Source: Candidatus Methylomirabilota bacterium
GTDB taxonomy: Bacteria > Methylomirabilota > Methylomirabilia > Rokubacteriales > CSP1-6
Assembly (NCBI GenBank): GCA_035260325.1
Contig: DATFVL010000030.1
Coordinates: 1 to 40,239, forward strand
Reading direction: 5' to 3'
DNA length: 40,239 bases
Shown here: one piece after another, positions 1 to 8,268 of the stretch
How positions within the stretch are numbered: the stretch's first letter is position 1
How the letters are laid out: every line of letters starts with the position of its first letter
Translations under genes and position numbers: made by a program
Notes under the pieces: generated by a model
Seen by the model: the letters and a program-made list of their open reading frames with translations, nothing else
Told to the model about the DNA's origin: nothing
Database searches by the model: none

Positions 1-90
1 GAGGCGCCGAACCCCGCCGCGTGGGCGCGCCCCGCCGCGGACGTCGCGCGCGAGGCGCTCGAGGCCGCGCGCGCCCGCCTGCCCCGGTAG
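1..90 (+). CDS. C-terminal tail of an unidentified protein (partial)
   Basis: The first 29 codons are open in frame 1 and end at TAG 88-90. They encode an Ala/Arg-rich helical tail (ending EAARARLPR). The next gene begins three bases later, so the two look like operon partners. The fragment is too short to assign a family; the gene starts outside the window. Confidence 0.55.
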   Translation, partial: EAPNPAAWARPAADVAREALEAARARLPR

Positions 91-92
91 TC

Positions 93-1619
93 TTGGACGT
101 CCTCGCGGCCCACGCCCAGCGCGTGCCCGACGCGCCCGCCCTGATCGAGGGCGACCGGCGCCTCACGTGGCGCGAGCTCGTGGACCGGCGCAATCGGCTG
201 GCGAACGCGCTCTCCGGGCTCGGCCTTGCGAAGGGCGCGCACGTCATCCTCTACGTGCCGAACTGCCTCGAAGCGATCCTGGCGCCGTCCGCGGTGCGCG
301 CGGCGGGCGCGCTCCCGGTGCCCATGAACCACCGGCTCGTCGCCGACGAGGTCGCGTACATCCTCGACCACTCGGAGGCGAGTGTCGTGTTCGTCGGCGA
401 TCAGTTCCTCCCCGTGGCCGAGCGCGTCCGGCCGACCGCCGCGAAGGCGCAGACGTGGATCCTCGTCGGAAGCGAGCGGCGGCCGTGGGCCGAGCACGTG
501 GACGACCTGATCGCGCGGGGCGACCCTGGGCCCCTCCCCGAGGACGCCGCGCAGGGGCTCGGCGGCTCGATGATCTACACGGGCGGCACGACCGGGCGCC
601 CGAAGGGCGCGCTCCGGCACGGCGTGGACGCGGCCGTGGTTCGGGACTTCATGGAGGCCTTCGGGCTCGCCGGGCCGCACGTGCATCTCGTCGCGGGCCC
701 GCTCTACCACTCGGCGCCCGGCAGCTTCGCCTCCTACACGCTCGTCTTCGGCGGCACGGTCGTGGTGATGCGGAAGTTCGACCCCGAGGAGGCGCTGCGG
801 GCGATCGCGCGCCACCGCTGCACCTCCACCTTCATGGCGCCGACCCTGGTGAAGCGCATCGTGGACCTGCCCGTCTCCGTGCGCGCCCGCCACGACGTCT
901 CCTCGATGCGCGCGCTCGTCGTCGCGGCGGCGCCGTGCCCGATGCGCGTCAAGGAGGAGGCCCTCGCCTGTTTCGGGCCGTCCGTCTACGAGTTCTACGG
1001 CTCGACGGAGCTCGGCGTCAACACGATCCTCCGCCCCGAGGACGTGCTGCGGAAGCCCGGCTCGTGCGGCCGCGCCGCGCCCGGCGTCGAGCTCGCGATC
1101 CTCGACGACGAGGGCCGGCCGGTGCCGGCGGGGACGCCGGGCGAGCTCTACGTGCGGCGCTATCCCGGCATGTTCGACGGCTACTACAAGGACGCCGCGG
1201 CCACGCAGGCCGCGCAGCGTGGCGAGTGGGCGTCGGTTGGCGACGTCGCGTACATGGACGCCGAGGGATTCGTCTACATCTGCGACCGCAAGCGCGACAT
1301 GATCATCTCGGCCGGCGTCAACATCTACCCCGCCGAGATCGAGGACGCGCTCCACCGCCACCCCGACATCGACGACGTCGCGGTCTTCGGGGTGCCGGAC
1401 GACGACTGGGGCGAGCGCGTCCACGCCGCGGTGCTGCGGCGTCCGGGCGCCGCGCTCAGCGCCGAGCAGGTCGTCGGCTTCGCGCGCCGCCACGTGGCCG
1501 ACTACAAGGTCCCGCGTGAGGTGTCCTTCCACGCGGAGTTCCCGCGCGACGCCTCCGGCAAGCTGCTGAAGCGCGTCCTGCGCGAGCCGTACTGGGCCGG
1601 CCGCGCCTCGAAGATCTGA
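93..1619 (+). CDS. AMP-dependent acyl-CoA ligase (fatty-acid/carboxylate-CoA ligase)
   Basis: Activates a carboxylic acid as an acyl-adenylate and transfers it to CoA. The 508-residue protein carries the ANL-superfamily P-loop MIYTGGTTGRPKG (about residues 160-172), the A5 motif YEFYGSTE, the A8 hinge region GDVAYMDAEGF...DRKRDMI with SAGVNIYPAEIE, and the C-terminal catalytic-lysine motif DASGKLLKR near residue 490. I place the start at TTG 93, directly after the upstream stop; a GTG at 21 in the same frame would add 24 low-complexity Arg/Ala residues that lie inside the upstream gene. Length and motifs fit medium- or long-chain and aromatic ligases; the substrate cannot be read from sequence. 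It probably feeds the beta-oxidation enzymes found elsewhere in the window. Confidence 0.9.
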   Translation: MDVLAAHAQRVPDAPALIEGDRRLTWRELVDRRNRLANALSGLGLAKGAHVILYVPNCLEAILAPSAVRAAGALPVPMNHRLVADEVAYILDHSEASVVFVGDQFLPVAERVRPTAAKAQTWILVGSERRPWAEHVDDLIARGDPGPLPEDAAQGLGGSMIYTGGTTGRPKGALRHGVDAAVVRDFMEAFGLAGPHVHLVAGPLYHSAPGSFASYTLVFGGTVVVMRKFDPEEALRAIARHRCTSTFMAPTLVKRIVDLPVSVRARHDVSSMRALVVAAAPCPMRVKEEALACFGPSVYEFYGSTELGVNTILRPEDVLRKPGSCGRAAPGVELAILDDEGRPVPAGTPGELYVRRYPGMFDGYYKDAAATQAAQRGEWASVGDVAYMDAEGFVYICDRKRDMIISAGVNIYPAEIEDALHRHPDIDDVAVFGVPDDDWGERVHAAVLRRPGAALSAEQVVGFARRHVADYKVPREVSFHAEFPRDASGKLLKRVLREPYWAGRASKI

Positions 1620-1679
1620 CCCCGGGCGGCAATGCGTCCCGCTGACCCGCTCGAAGGCGTGCACGGGCGCAGAGGGACC

Positions 1680-2048
1680 ATGAGGATCTCTGGCGCGATC
1701 GCACAGCTGCGGACGACTGACCTGGCTGAATCAATACGTTTCTACACGACGAAGGTCGGACTGACGCTCGAGTTCCAGTACCAGGACTTCTACGCGGGAA
1801 TCCGGGCGGGGAATCAGGTCTTTCACCTGAAACTCGCGGACGAACGGGACCCCTCCATCGCGTTCGCGGACGCGGGCGAACATTTCCACCTCTATTTCGA
1901 GACGGAGGATGCCGAGGCCACAGCGGACGCGTTGAGGCGAAACGGAGTCCGTCTCGTGCAGGACGTGCACGAGACCGCCTGGGGAACGAGAGAGTTCGCC
2001 ATCAAGGATGATCAAGGGCACACGCTGTACTTCGGTGAGCGTCGCTAG
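1680..2048 (+). CDS. VOC-family (glyoxalase/bleomycin-resistance fold) protein
   Basis: A 122-residue vicinal-oxygen-chelate protein. It opens with the typical beta strand AIAQLRTTDLAESIRFYT, and ends with KDDQGHTLYFGE, the usual final strand of one VOC module, in which the terminal Glu is often a metal ligand. A single module of this size normally acts as a dimer. The start at ATG 1680 has a purine-rich site (AGAGGGACC) just upstream. The reaction is unknown; this fold includes glyoxalase I, dioxygenases and antibiotic-binding proteins. The GC content is a little lower than in its neighbours, as in the broken acetyltransferase that follows, so the two may have arrived together. Confidence 0.8.
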   Translation: MRISGAIAQLRTTDLAESIRFYTTKVGLTLEFQYQDFYAGIRAGNQVFHLKLADERDPSIAFADAGEHFHLYFETEDAEATADALRRNGVRLVQDVHETAWGTREFAIKDDQGHTLYFGERR

Positions 2049-2264
2049 GATCGAACGGCTGGACGGGTCACCGGCCGACCGCCTCGACGCCCTGGTCGCC
2101 GAGAGCGAGGTGTCCGGATTGCGCTTCGTTCGGCGGCTGGTCGAGGAGTGGGTCAGCGGCGCGGAGAATCCCGCGGCGGCGCGGCTCTACGAACGGCTCG
2201 GATTCCGCCGCGTCGGCGCCGGTGACGACATGCACGTCATGGAGCTGTCTCGCACCGCTCGTCG

Positions 2265-2268
<4 letters not shown>
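2035..2268 (+). pseudogene. GNAT acetyltransferase remnant with internal deletion
   Basis: An open frame of 77 codons from GTG 2035 overlaps the end of the VOC gene. Its N-terminal half (RLDALVAESEVSGLRFVRRL then EEWVSGA) looks like the start of a GNAT N-acetyltransferase, and its C-terminal half (ENPAAARLYERLGFRRVG) is the classic last GNAT motif. The central 70 to 80 residues expected between them, including the acetyl-CoA-binding V/I-x-x-x-x-R-x-x-G-x-G/A loop, are absent. The frame is kept across the join. I infer an in-frame deletion that left a non-functional gene. The end overlaps the stop of the convergent acyl-CoA dehydrogenase by four bases. Confidence 0.65.
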
Positions 2269-3473
<1,205 letters not shown>

Positions 3474-3505
3474 GTCGGGCCTCCCCTGGCGTTGCCGCGC
3501 CCCCG

Positions 3506-3515
3506 ATTGTATCCT
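3506..3515. promoter_or_regulatory. bidirectional -10 region
   Basis: The ten bases ATTGTATCCT read TACAAT on the minus strand (3511 to 3506), facing the acyl-CoA dehydrogenase, and TATCCT on the plus strand (3510-3515), 12 bases before the lipid-kinase ATG. It is one of very few AT-rich spots in the 54-base gap. No good -35 box is visible. Confidence 0.5.
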
Positions 3516-3527
3516 CCCGCCAGCCAA

Positions 3528-4424
3528 ATGGAAGGGCCCGCGCGACGCGCGTTATTCGTGGTGAATCCCGAAGCCGGCGGCGGCAGGACGCGGCGCGTGT
3601 GGCGGGATCTCGCGCGGGAGGCCGCCCGGCGCGCGCCTGAATGTGGCGTCGCGCTGACGCGGGCGCGGGGCGACGCGACGGCGCTCGCGCGACGGGCGGT
3701 CGCCGAGGGCTGGCCGCTGGTCGTCGCGGTCGGTGGCGACGGCACGCTGAACGAGGTGGTCAACGGCCTCGTCCACGCCGGGAACGGCCCGGCGCTCGGC
3801 GCCATCCTCACGGGGCGCGGCTGCGACGCGTGCCGGAACTTCGGCCTCGCCCGGGATCCCCGCGCGGCGCTCGAACGCGCCCTCGCGGGTGTCGAGACTC
3901 GCGTGGATATCGGCGTGGCGACGTCCGCCGACGGCGGCACGCGGTATTTCCTCGGCGCGGCGGGCGTCGGGTTCGACGCCGTCGTCGCCGAGCGCGCGGC
4001 GACCTCGCGCCGGCGCGGCACGCTCCCGTACCTCGCGGCCGTCCTCGCGACGGTCTGCACCTACCGTCCCGCGCCCGCGGCGATCGAGGCGGACGGCCGC
4101 CCCGTGTGGTCGGGGCGGCTCACGATGGCCGTCGTCGCGAACGGCGCCTGCTACGGCGGCGGGATGAGGATCGCGCCCGGCGCCGACCCCGCCGACGGCG
4201 TCCTCGACCTCGTCGTCCTCGACAACCTCGGACGGCTGGAGCTCGTGCGCTGGCTGCCGACCGTGTACCGCGGGACCCACGTGCGGAACCCGAAGGTCAC
4301 GGTGCGGCGCGAGCGCAGCGTCACCGTCCGCGCCGAGCTCGCCGTGCACGCCGACGGCGAGGCCGCGGGGCGGGCGCCCGTGACGATCTCGGTGCTCCCG
4401 GGCGCGCTGCGTCTCAGGCGGTAG
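3528..4424 (+). CDS. diacylglycerol kinase-family lipid kinase (YegS/BmrU type)
   Basis: Predicted ATP-dependent kinase acting on diacylglycerol, sphingoid or a related lipid at the cytoplasmic membrane. The 298-residue protein begins with the domain's first strand ([12 protein letters not shown]), carries the nucleotide-binding signature [15 protein letters not shown] near residues 66-80, then GAAGVGFDA and the second-domain motif [20 protein letters not shown] followed by LDLVV, all typical of DAGK_cat proteins. Start ATG 3528 leaves a leader of only a few bases after the -10 box and has no ribosome-binding site, so the transcript may be nearly leaderless. The lipid substrate is unknown. 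Confidence 0.88.
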   Translation: MEGPARRALFVVNPEAGGGRTRRVWRDLAREAARRAPECGVALTRARGDATALARRAVAEGWPLVVAVGGDGTLNEVVNGLVHAGNGPALGAILTGRGCDACRNFGLARDPRAALERALAGVETRVDIGVATSADGGTRYFLGAAGVGFDAVVAERAATSRRRGTLPYLAAVLATVCTYRPAPAAIEADGRPVWSGRLTMAVVANGACYGGGMRIAPGADPADGVLDLVVLDNLGRLELVRWLPTVYRGTHVRNPKVTVRRERSVTVRAELAVHADGEAAGRAPVTISVLPGALRLRR

Positions 4425-4440
4425 CGCGCCGCGACCGACC

Positions 4441-5316
4441 GTGCGCCCGTTCGACGTCGCGCTCGCGGTGCTCGTCGCCGTCGTCTGGGGCCTCGCCTTC
4501 GTGGCGACCAAGCTCGCCCTCCAGAGCTTCTCACCGCCCGAGCTGACGGCCCTCCGGTTCCTGATCGCGTCGGTCCCCGCCCTCTTCCTCGCGCGCCCGC
4601 CGGTCGCGTGGCGCGCCCTGGTGCCGCTGGGTCTGACGCTCTTCGCCGGGCAGTTCCTGTTCCAGTTCTTCGGCATCGCCCACGGGATGCCGCCCGGGCT
4701 CGCGTCGCTGACCGTCCAGACGCAGGCCTTCTTCACCGTGCTCTTCGCCGCCGTCGCGCTCGGCGAGACGCCGGCGCTCCGGCAGGTGGCGGGCATGGCC
4801 GTGGCGTTCGCCGGCCTCGTCCTGATCGCCGTCACCGTGGGGGCCGATCAGAGCGCCATCGGCTTCGGCCTCACGCTGGTCTCCGCCGTGAGCTGGGGGG
4901 TCGGCAACGTGCTGCTGAAGCGGATCGAGCGCCCCGCGATGCTGAGCCTCATGGTGTGGGCGAGCCTGGTGCCGCCGCTCCCGTCGCTGGCGCTGTCGGC
5001 GCTGCTCGACGGCCCGGGCGACCTGGCGCGCGCCTTCGCGGACGCGTCGTGGGTCGGGCTCGGCGCCGTGCTCTACCTCGGTCTCGTGGCGACGGTCCTC
5101 GCCTACGCGCTCTGGGGCGACCTCCTGCGCCGGTATCCGGTCGCGACCGTCGCGCCCTGGGCGCTCATCGTTCCCTTCGTCGGGGCCTACGCGTCGTCGC
5201 TTGTGTTTGGCGAGCGCTTCGGGCCGCTGCGGCTCGCGGGCATGGCGCTCGTGCTGGTGGGCCTGGCGGTCATCGTGCTCCCGCGCGGACGGGACGAGGC
5301 GACGCGTCAGGGCTGA
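4441..5316 (+). CDS. EamA/DMT-superfamily transporter
   Basis: A 291-residue inner-membrane protein with about ten hydrophobic segments arranged as two EamA repeats (about residues 5-135 and 140-285). Motifs AVVWGLAFVATKLAL in the first segment and LVSAVSWGVGNVLLKRI at the start of the second repeat are characteristic of drug/metabolite transporters, usually exporters of amino acids or metabolites. Starts at GTG 4441, 16 bases after the lipid kinase, and is probably co-transcribed with it. Its last ten bases overlap the end of the convergent nudC. The substrate is unknown. Confidence 0.88.
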   Translation: MRPFDVALAVLVAVVWGLAFVATKLALQSFSPPELTALRFLIASVPALFLARPPVAWRALVPLGLTLFAGQFLFQFFGIAHGMPPGLASLTVQTQAFFTVLFAAVALGETPALRQVAGMAVAFAGLVLIAVTVGADQSAIGFGLTLVSAVSWGVGNVLLKRIERPAMLSLMVWASLVPPLPSLALSALLDGPGDLARAFADASWVGLGAVLYLGLVATVLAYALWGDLLRRYPVATVAPWALIVPFVGAYASSLVFGERFGPLRLAGMALVLVGLAVIVLPRGRDEATRQG

Positions 5317-6167
5317 GCGAAGTTCGCGAGGATCCAGCCGGCAATCGAGTGGCGCGCGGGCCCCGTCGGCAGCTCGGCGCGGGGGAACCAGCGCGCGTCC
5401 TCGAGCTCTTCCTTGTCGAGCGTGATCTCGCCGCCCGCGTACTGCGCGACGAACCCGACCATCAGCTGGCTCGGGAACGGCCAGTTCTGGCTCCCGACGT
5501 ACCGGATGTCCTTCACGTCCACGCCGACCTCTTCCTTCACCTCGCGCGCGACGGCGCCCTCGAGCGACTCCCCGTTGTCCACGAACCCCGCGACGAGGGC
5601 GTAGCGTCCCGGCGCCCAGATCGCCTTGCGCGCGAGGAGGACGCGCTCGCCGTCGCGCACGAGGACGATCACCGCGGGATGGAGGTGGGGGTAGTGCTCG
5701 TAGCGGCACGTGGGACACCGCTTGCCCCACTCGCCGGGGAGCAGCTCGGTGGCCACGCCGCAGCGCGGGCAGTGGGCGCTCGTGCCCTCCCAGTGGAGGA
5801 GCTGCATCGCCATGCCGCCGAGCGAGAGGAGGTCGTCGGGCAGGCGCGTGCCCTGCATCGGCACGAGCGTCTCGCGCTGGAAGCCCGACGGAACCGGCGA
5901 GTCCTTCGAGAGCCCCGCGACCCAGCACGCGGTGCCCGCCCACGTGCCGAGCCAGTGCGGCCGGCCGAGCGCGTCGCCGAAGCCCTTCGGCGCCTCGCCC
6001 TCCGGCAGGCTGAAGCCGTCGCCGTCGGCGACCACGACGAGCTTCTGATCCTGGACGATGAGCCAGCGGCCGCGCGCGTCGGCCGGGGCGGCGCCGCCCT
6101 TCGCGGGCGTGAACTCGCCGCGCAGGCAGTCGCGATTGAACGGGAGGTAGACCGAGAGCGGCGTCAC
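5307..6167 (-). CDS. nudC: NAD(H) pyrophosphatase / NAD-cap hydrolase NudC
   Basis: Hydrolyses NADH to NMNH and AMP, and in characterised members removes NAD caps from RNA. The 286-residue protein has the NudC N-terminal domain, a zinc ribbon with Cys 133, 136, 151 and 154, the Nudix box (about residues 194-216, GFVDNGES then REVKEEVGV), and the NudC-specific SQNWPFPSQLMVGF at 226-239. The order and spacing match the family. GTG 6167 overlaps the stop of the upstream crotonase gene by four bases (GTGA), so translation is probably coupled. It is third in a minus-strand operon after a flavin oxidoreductase and the crotonase. Confidence 0.93.
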   Translation of the reverse strand: MTPLSVYLPFNRDCLRGEFTPAKGGAAPADARGRWLIVQDQKLVVVADGDGFSLPEGEAPKGFGDALGRPHWLGTWAGTACWVAGLSKDSPVPSGFQRETLVPMQGTRLPDDLLSLGGMAMQLLHWEGTSAHCPRCGVATELLPGEWGKRCPTCRYEHYPHLHPAVIVLVRDGERVLLARKAIWAPGRYALVAGFVDNGESLEGAVAREVKEEVGVDVKDIRYVGSQNWPFPSQLMVGFVAQYAGGEITLDKEELEDARWFPRAELPTGPARHSIAGWILANFAQP

Positions 6168-7024
6168 TTGAACGGCCGCGGCGGCCACCAGGGATAGAAG
6201 GGCGGCATGTCCTTGCTCGGCCTCCCCGTGAAGCGGGCCGGGCGCTTCTCGAGGAACGCGGCGATGCCCTCGCGCGCGTCGGCGGAGCGGCCCGTCCAGA
6301 ACATCGCCTGCGAGTCCAGGCGGTGCGCGTCCATCGGATGGTCGGCGCCCAGGAGGCGCCACAGCATCTGGCGCGCGAGCGCGACGGCGACCGCCGAGGT
6401 GTTGTCGGCGATCTCGCGCGCGAGCTCGCGCGCGGCCGGGAGCAGCGCCTCCGGCGCCACGACGCGGCTCACGAGGCCGCCCGCGCGCGCCTCCTCGGCG
6501 TCGAACACGCGCCCGGTGTAGATCCACTCGGCGGCGCGGGCCGGCCCGACGAGCCGGGGCAGGAACCACGTCGAGCACGCCTCGGGCACCACGCCGCGCC
6601 GGGCGAAGACGAAGCCGAGGCGCGCGGCGGTCGAGGCGAGCCGCACGTCCATCGGGAGCGTCAGCGTCACGCCGAAGCCGACGGCGGGTCCGTTGATCGC
6701 GGCGATCACGGGCTTCGTCAGGTCGAAGATCCGGAGCGCGACGCGCCCGCCGCCGTCCTCGTGCGCTTCCGGCGACTCGGCGCGGCCGCGCGCGGCGGCG
6801 TCGAAGGTCCGGCCGCCGGCGGAGAGGTCGGCGCCCGCGCAGAAGGCGCGGCCCGCGCCGGTGACGATCACCGCGCGCACGCCGTCGTCGGCGTCGGCCG
6901 CGTCGAACGCGGCGCAGAGCTCGTCGATCATCGTGGCGGTGACCGCGTTGAGCTTCTCGGGGCGCTGGAGCGTCACCGTCGCGACGCGGTCCGCCACCTC
7001 GTACCCGATCTCGGCGAACGCCAT
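6164..7024 (-). CDS. enoyl-CoA hydratase/isomerase (crotonase family)
   Basis: Predicted to hydrate or isomerise an enoyl-CoA. The 286-residue protein shows the crotonase start VATVTLQRPEKLNAV, the first oxyanion-hole motif AGRAFCAGADLS and the second, AAINGPAVGFGVTL. In place of one usual acid residue the active-site stretch reads RGVVPEACSTWFLPRLVG, where the Glu in PEA is conserved. The loop between the oxyanion motifs is slightly enlarged and Gly/Ala-rich. It starts at ATG 7024 after a GGGGAGG-like site, 14 bases downstream of the luciferase-like gene. The ending MPPFYPWWPPRPFK is unusually rich in aromatic residues and proline. Confidence 0.9.
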   Translation of the reverse strand: MAFAEIGYEVADRVATVTLQRPEKLNAVTATMIDELCAAFDAADADDGVRAVIVTGAGRAFCAGADLSAGGRTFDAAARGRAESPEAHEDGGGRVALRIFDLTKPVIAAINGPAVGFGVTLTLPMDVRLASTAARLGFVFARRGVVPEACSTWFLPRLVGPARAAEWIYTGRVFDAEEARAGGLVSRVVAPEALLPAARELAREIADNTSAVAVALARQMLWRLLGADHPMDAHRLDSQAMFWTGRSADAREGIAAFLEKRPARFTGRPSKDMPPFYPWWPPRPFK

Positions 7025-7038
7025 CGCGCGCGGGGAGG

Positions 7039-8169
7039 TCAGGACCCGAGGAGGCCGACGTTGAGCGCCGGGGCCGGCTCCGGCGCGGCGGTCGGGACGG
7101 GCGCCGCGCCGAGCTTCTGGAGCGCGGGCATGACGTCCTTCGCGAAGAGCCGCATGTTCCGCTCGGCCTCGCCGTAGTCCATGCCGGCGTAGCTGAAGAC
7201 GCCGACGAAGGTGTCGTTGCCGACACGGCGGCGCACGTCGAGGATCCGCTCGTAGCACTGCTCGGGCGTGCCCCAGACCTGGAGGTTCACGAAGTACTCG
7301 ATGACCTTGTCGGTGCCGTACTGCTGGATCTTGTCCGCCATCTTGCCGTAGTACTCGTAGCCCTTGGTCGTCTTGAGGTGGTCGTCCTGGAACTTGTAGT
7401 GGTCGAGCACGGTCTGGTAGTAGCCGCCGATGTAGCGCAGCGCCTGCTCGCGGGCGCGCTCGGCGCTCGCGTCGCAGAAGGTCCAGCCGGCGCACACGGG
7501 CGGCGGCGCCTCCGCGCCGTTCAGCTGCCGGTACGCCGCGCGGTAGCCGTCGAGCTCCTTGGCGACCTCGGGCCACGGCTTCTGCGGGATGACGAGCATG
7601 CCGACCCCGAGCTTCGCCATGATCGGCACCGACTCGGGCGAGACGGAGGCGGCGTAGGTGCGCCCGCGGAACGACTTGAACGGCGCCGGCCGGATCGCGG
7701 CGCGCGGCTGCCGGACGAACTTGCCCTCGTACTCGCAGACGCCCGTCTCGAGGCCGCGCAGCAGCATCTCGGCCGATTCGACGAAGCGCTCGCGCGACTC
7801 GTCCATCGAGAGGCGGAAGCCGTCGAACTCGACGCGGCCGGCGCCGCGGCCGAGCCCGAGGATGAGCCGCCCGTCGGAGATGTTGTCGAGCATCGAGACC
7901 TCTTCGGCCACGCGCATCGGGTCGTGCCACGGGAGCACGACGACCATCGAGCCGAGCTTCGCCCGCCGCGTCCGCCCGGCCATGTAGGTGAGGAACTGCA
8001 GCACGTCCGGGCACATGGTGTAGTCGGTGAAGTGGTGCTCGACGCCCCACACGGACTCGAAGCCGAGGGGCTCGGCGAGGTCCGCCAGCCTGAGCTCGTT
8101 CAAGTAGACCTCGCGGTCCGCGCGCGCCTTCTTGGGGTTCTGGAAGACGGTGGCCATACCGACGTGCAT
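7039..8169 (-). CDS. LLM-class (luciferase-like) flavin-dependent oxidoreductase
   Basis: A 376-residue TIM-barrel enzyme of the bacterial luciferase-like family, using FMN or coenzyme F420. Typical features are GFESVWGVEHHF near the N-terminus, RTRRAKLGSMVVVLPWHDPMRVAEEV and SDGRLILGLGRGAGRVEFDGF. Start ATG 8169 has an AGGAG site seven bases upstream; the longer frame would enter the intergenic hairpin region. First gene of an operon with the crotonase and nudC. The substrate is unknown; family members oxidise alkanes, sulfonates, nitrilotriacetate and F420-linked alcohols. A second, distinct LLM protein lies at 26415-27389. Confidence 0.9.
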   Translation of the reverse strand: MHVGMATVFQNPKKARADREVYLNELRLADLAEPLGFESVWGVEHHFTDYTMCPDVLQFLTYMAGRTRRAKLGSMVVVLPWHDPMRVAEEVSMLDNISDGRLILGLGRGAGRVEFDGFRLSMDESRERFVESAEMLLRGLETGVCEYEGKFVRQPRAAIRPAPFKSFRGRTYAASVSPESVPIMAKLGVGMLVIPQKPWPEVAKELDGYRAAYRQLNGAEAPPPVCAGWTFCDASAERAREQALRYIGGYYQTVLDHYKFQDDHLKTTKGYEYYGKMADKIQQYGTDKVIEYFVNLQVWGTPEQCYERILDVRRRVGNDTFVGVFSYAGMDYGEAERNMRLFAKDVMPALQKLGAAPVPTAAPEPAPALNVGLLGS

Positions 8170-8218
8170 GTGAGTCTCCTGTCGTGGAGGCGCCGACGGG
8201 CCGCCGGTCGACGGACAG

Positions 8219-8224
8219 AGCCTA
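8219..8224 (-). promoter_or_regulatory. possible -10 element for the LLM operon
   Basis: TAGGCT on the minus strand, about 50 bases before ATG 8169 within a GC-rich 99-base gap. No -35 element is obvious. Weak evidence. Confidence 0.25.
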
Positions 8225-8226
8225 GC

Positions 8227-8257
8227 CCGGGGGCGCGCGACCGTCAACGGCCCCCGG
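8227..8257 (-). terminator. hairpin downstream of the lone molybdopterin subunit gene
   Basis: Perfect 8-bp inverted repeat CCGGGGGC/GCCCCCGG around a 15-base loop, starting 12 bases past the stop of the gene at 8269-10542. There is no T tract. It could terminate that gene or act as a mere processing hairpin. Confidence 0.4.
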
Positions 8258-8268
8258 CGGCGCGGCCG

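Noticed and set aside
5307-7226. One continuous minus-strand frame joining a crotonase-antisense segment to NudC
   Set aside because: The NudC start GTG 6167 overlaps the crotonase stop and the extra N-terminus is low-complexity Arg/Ala; not a fusion protein.
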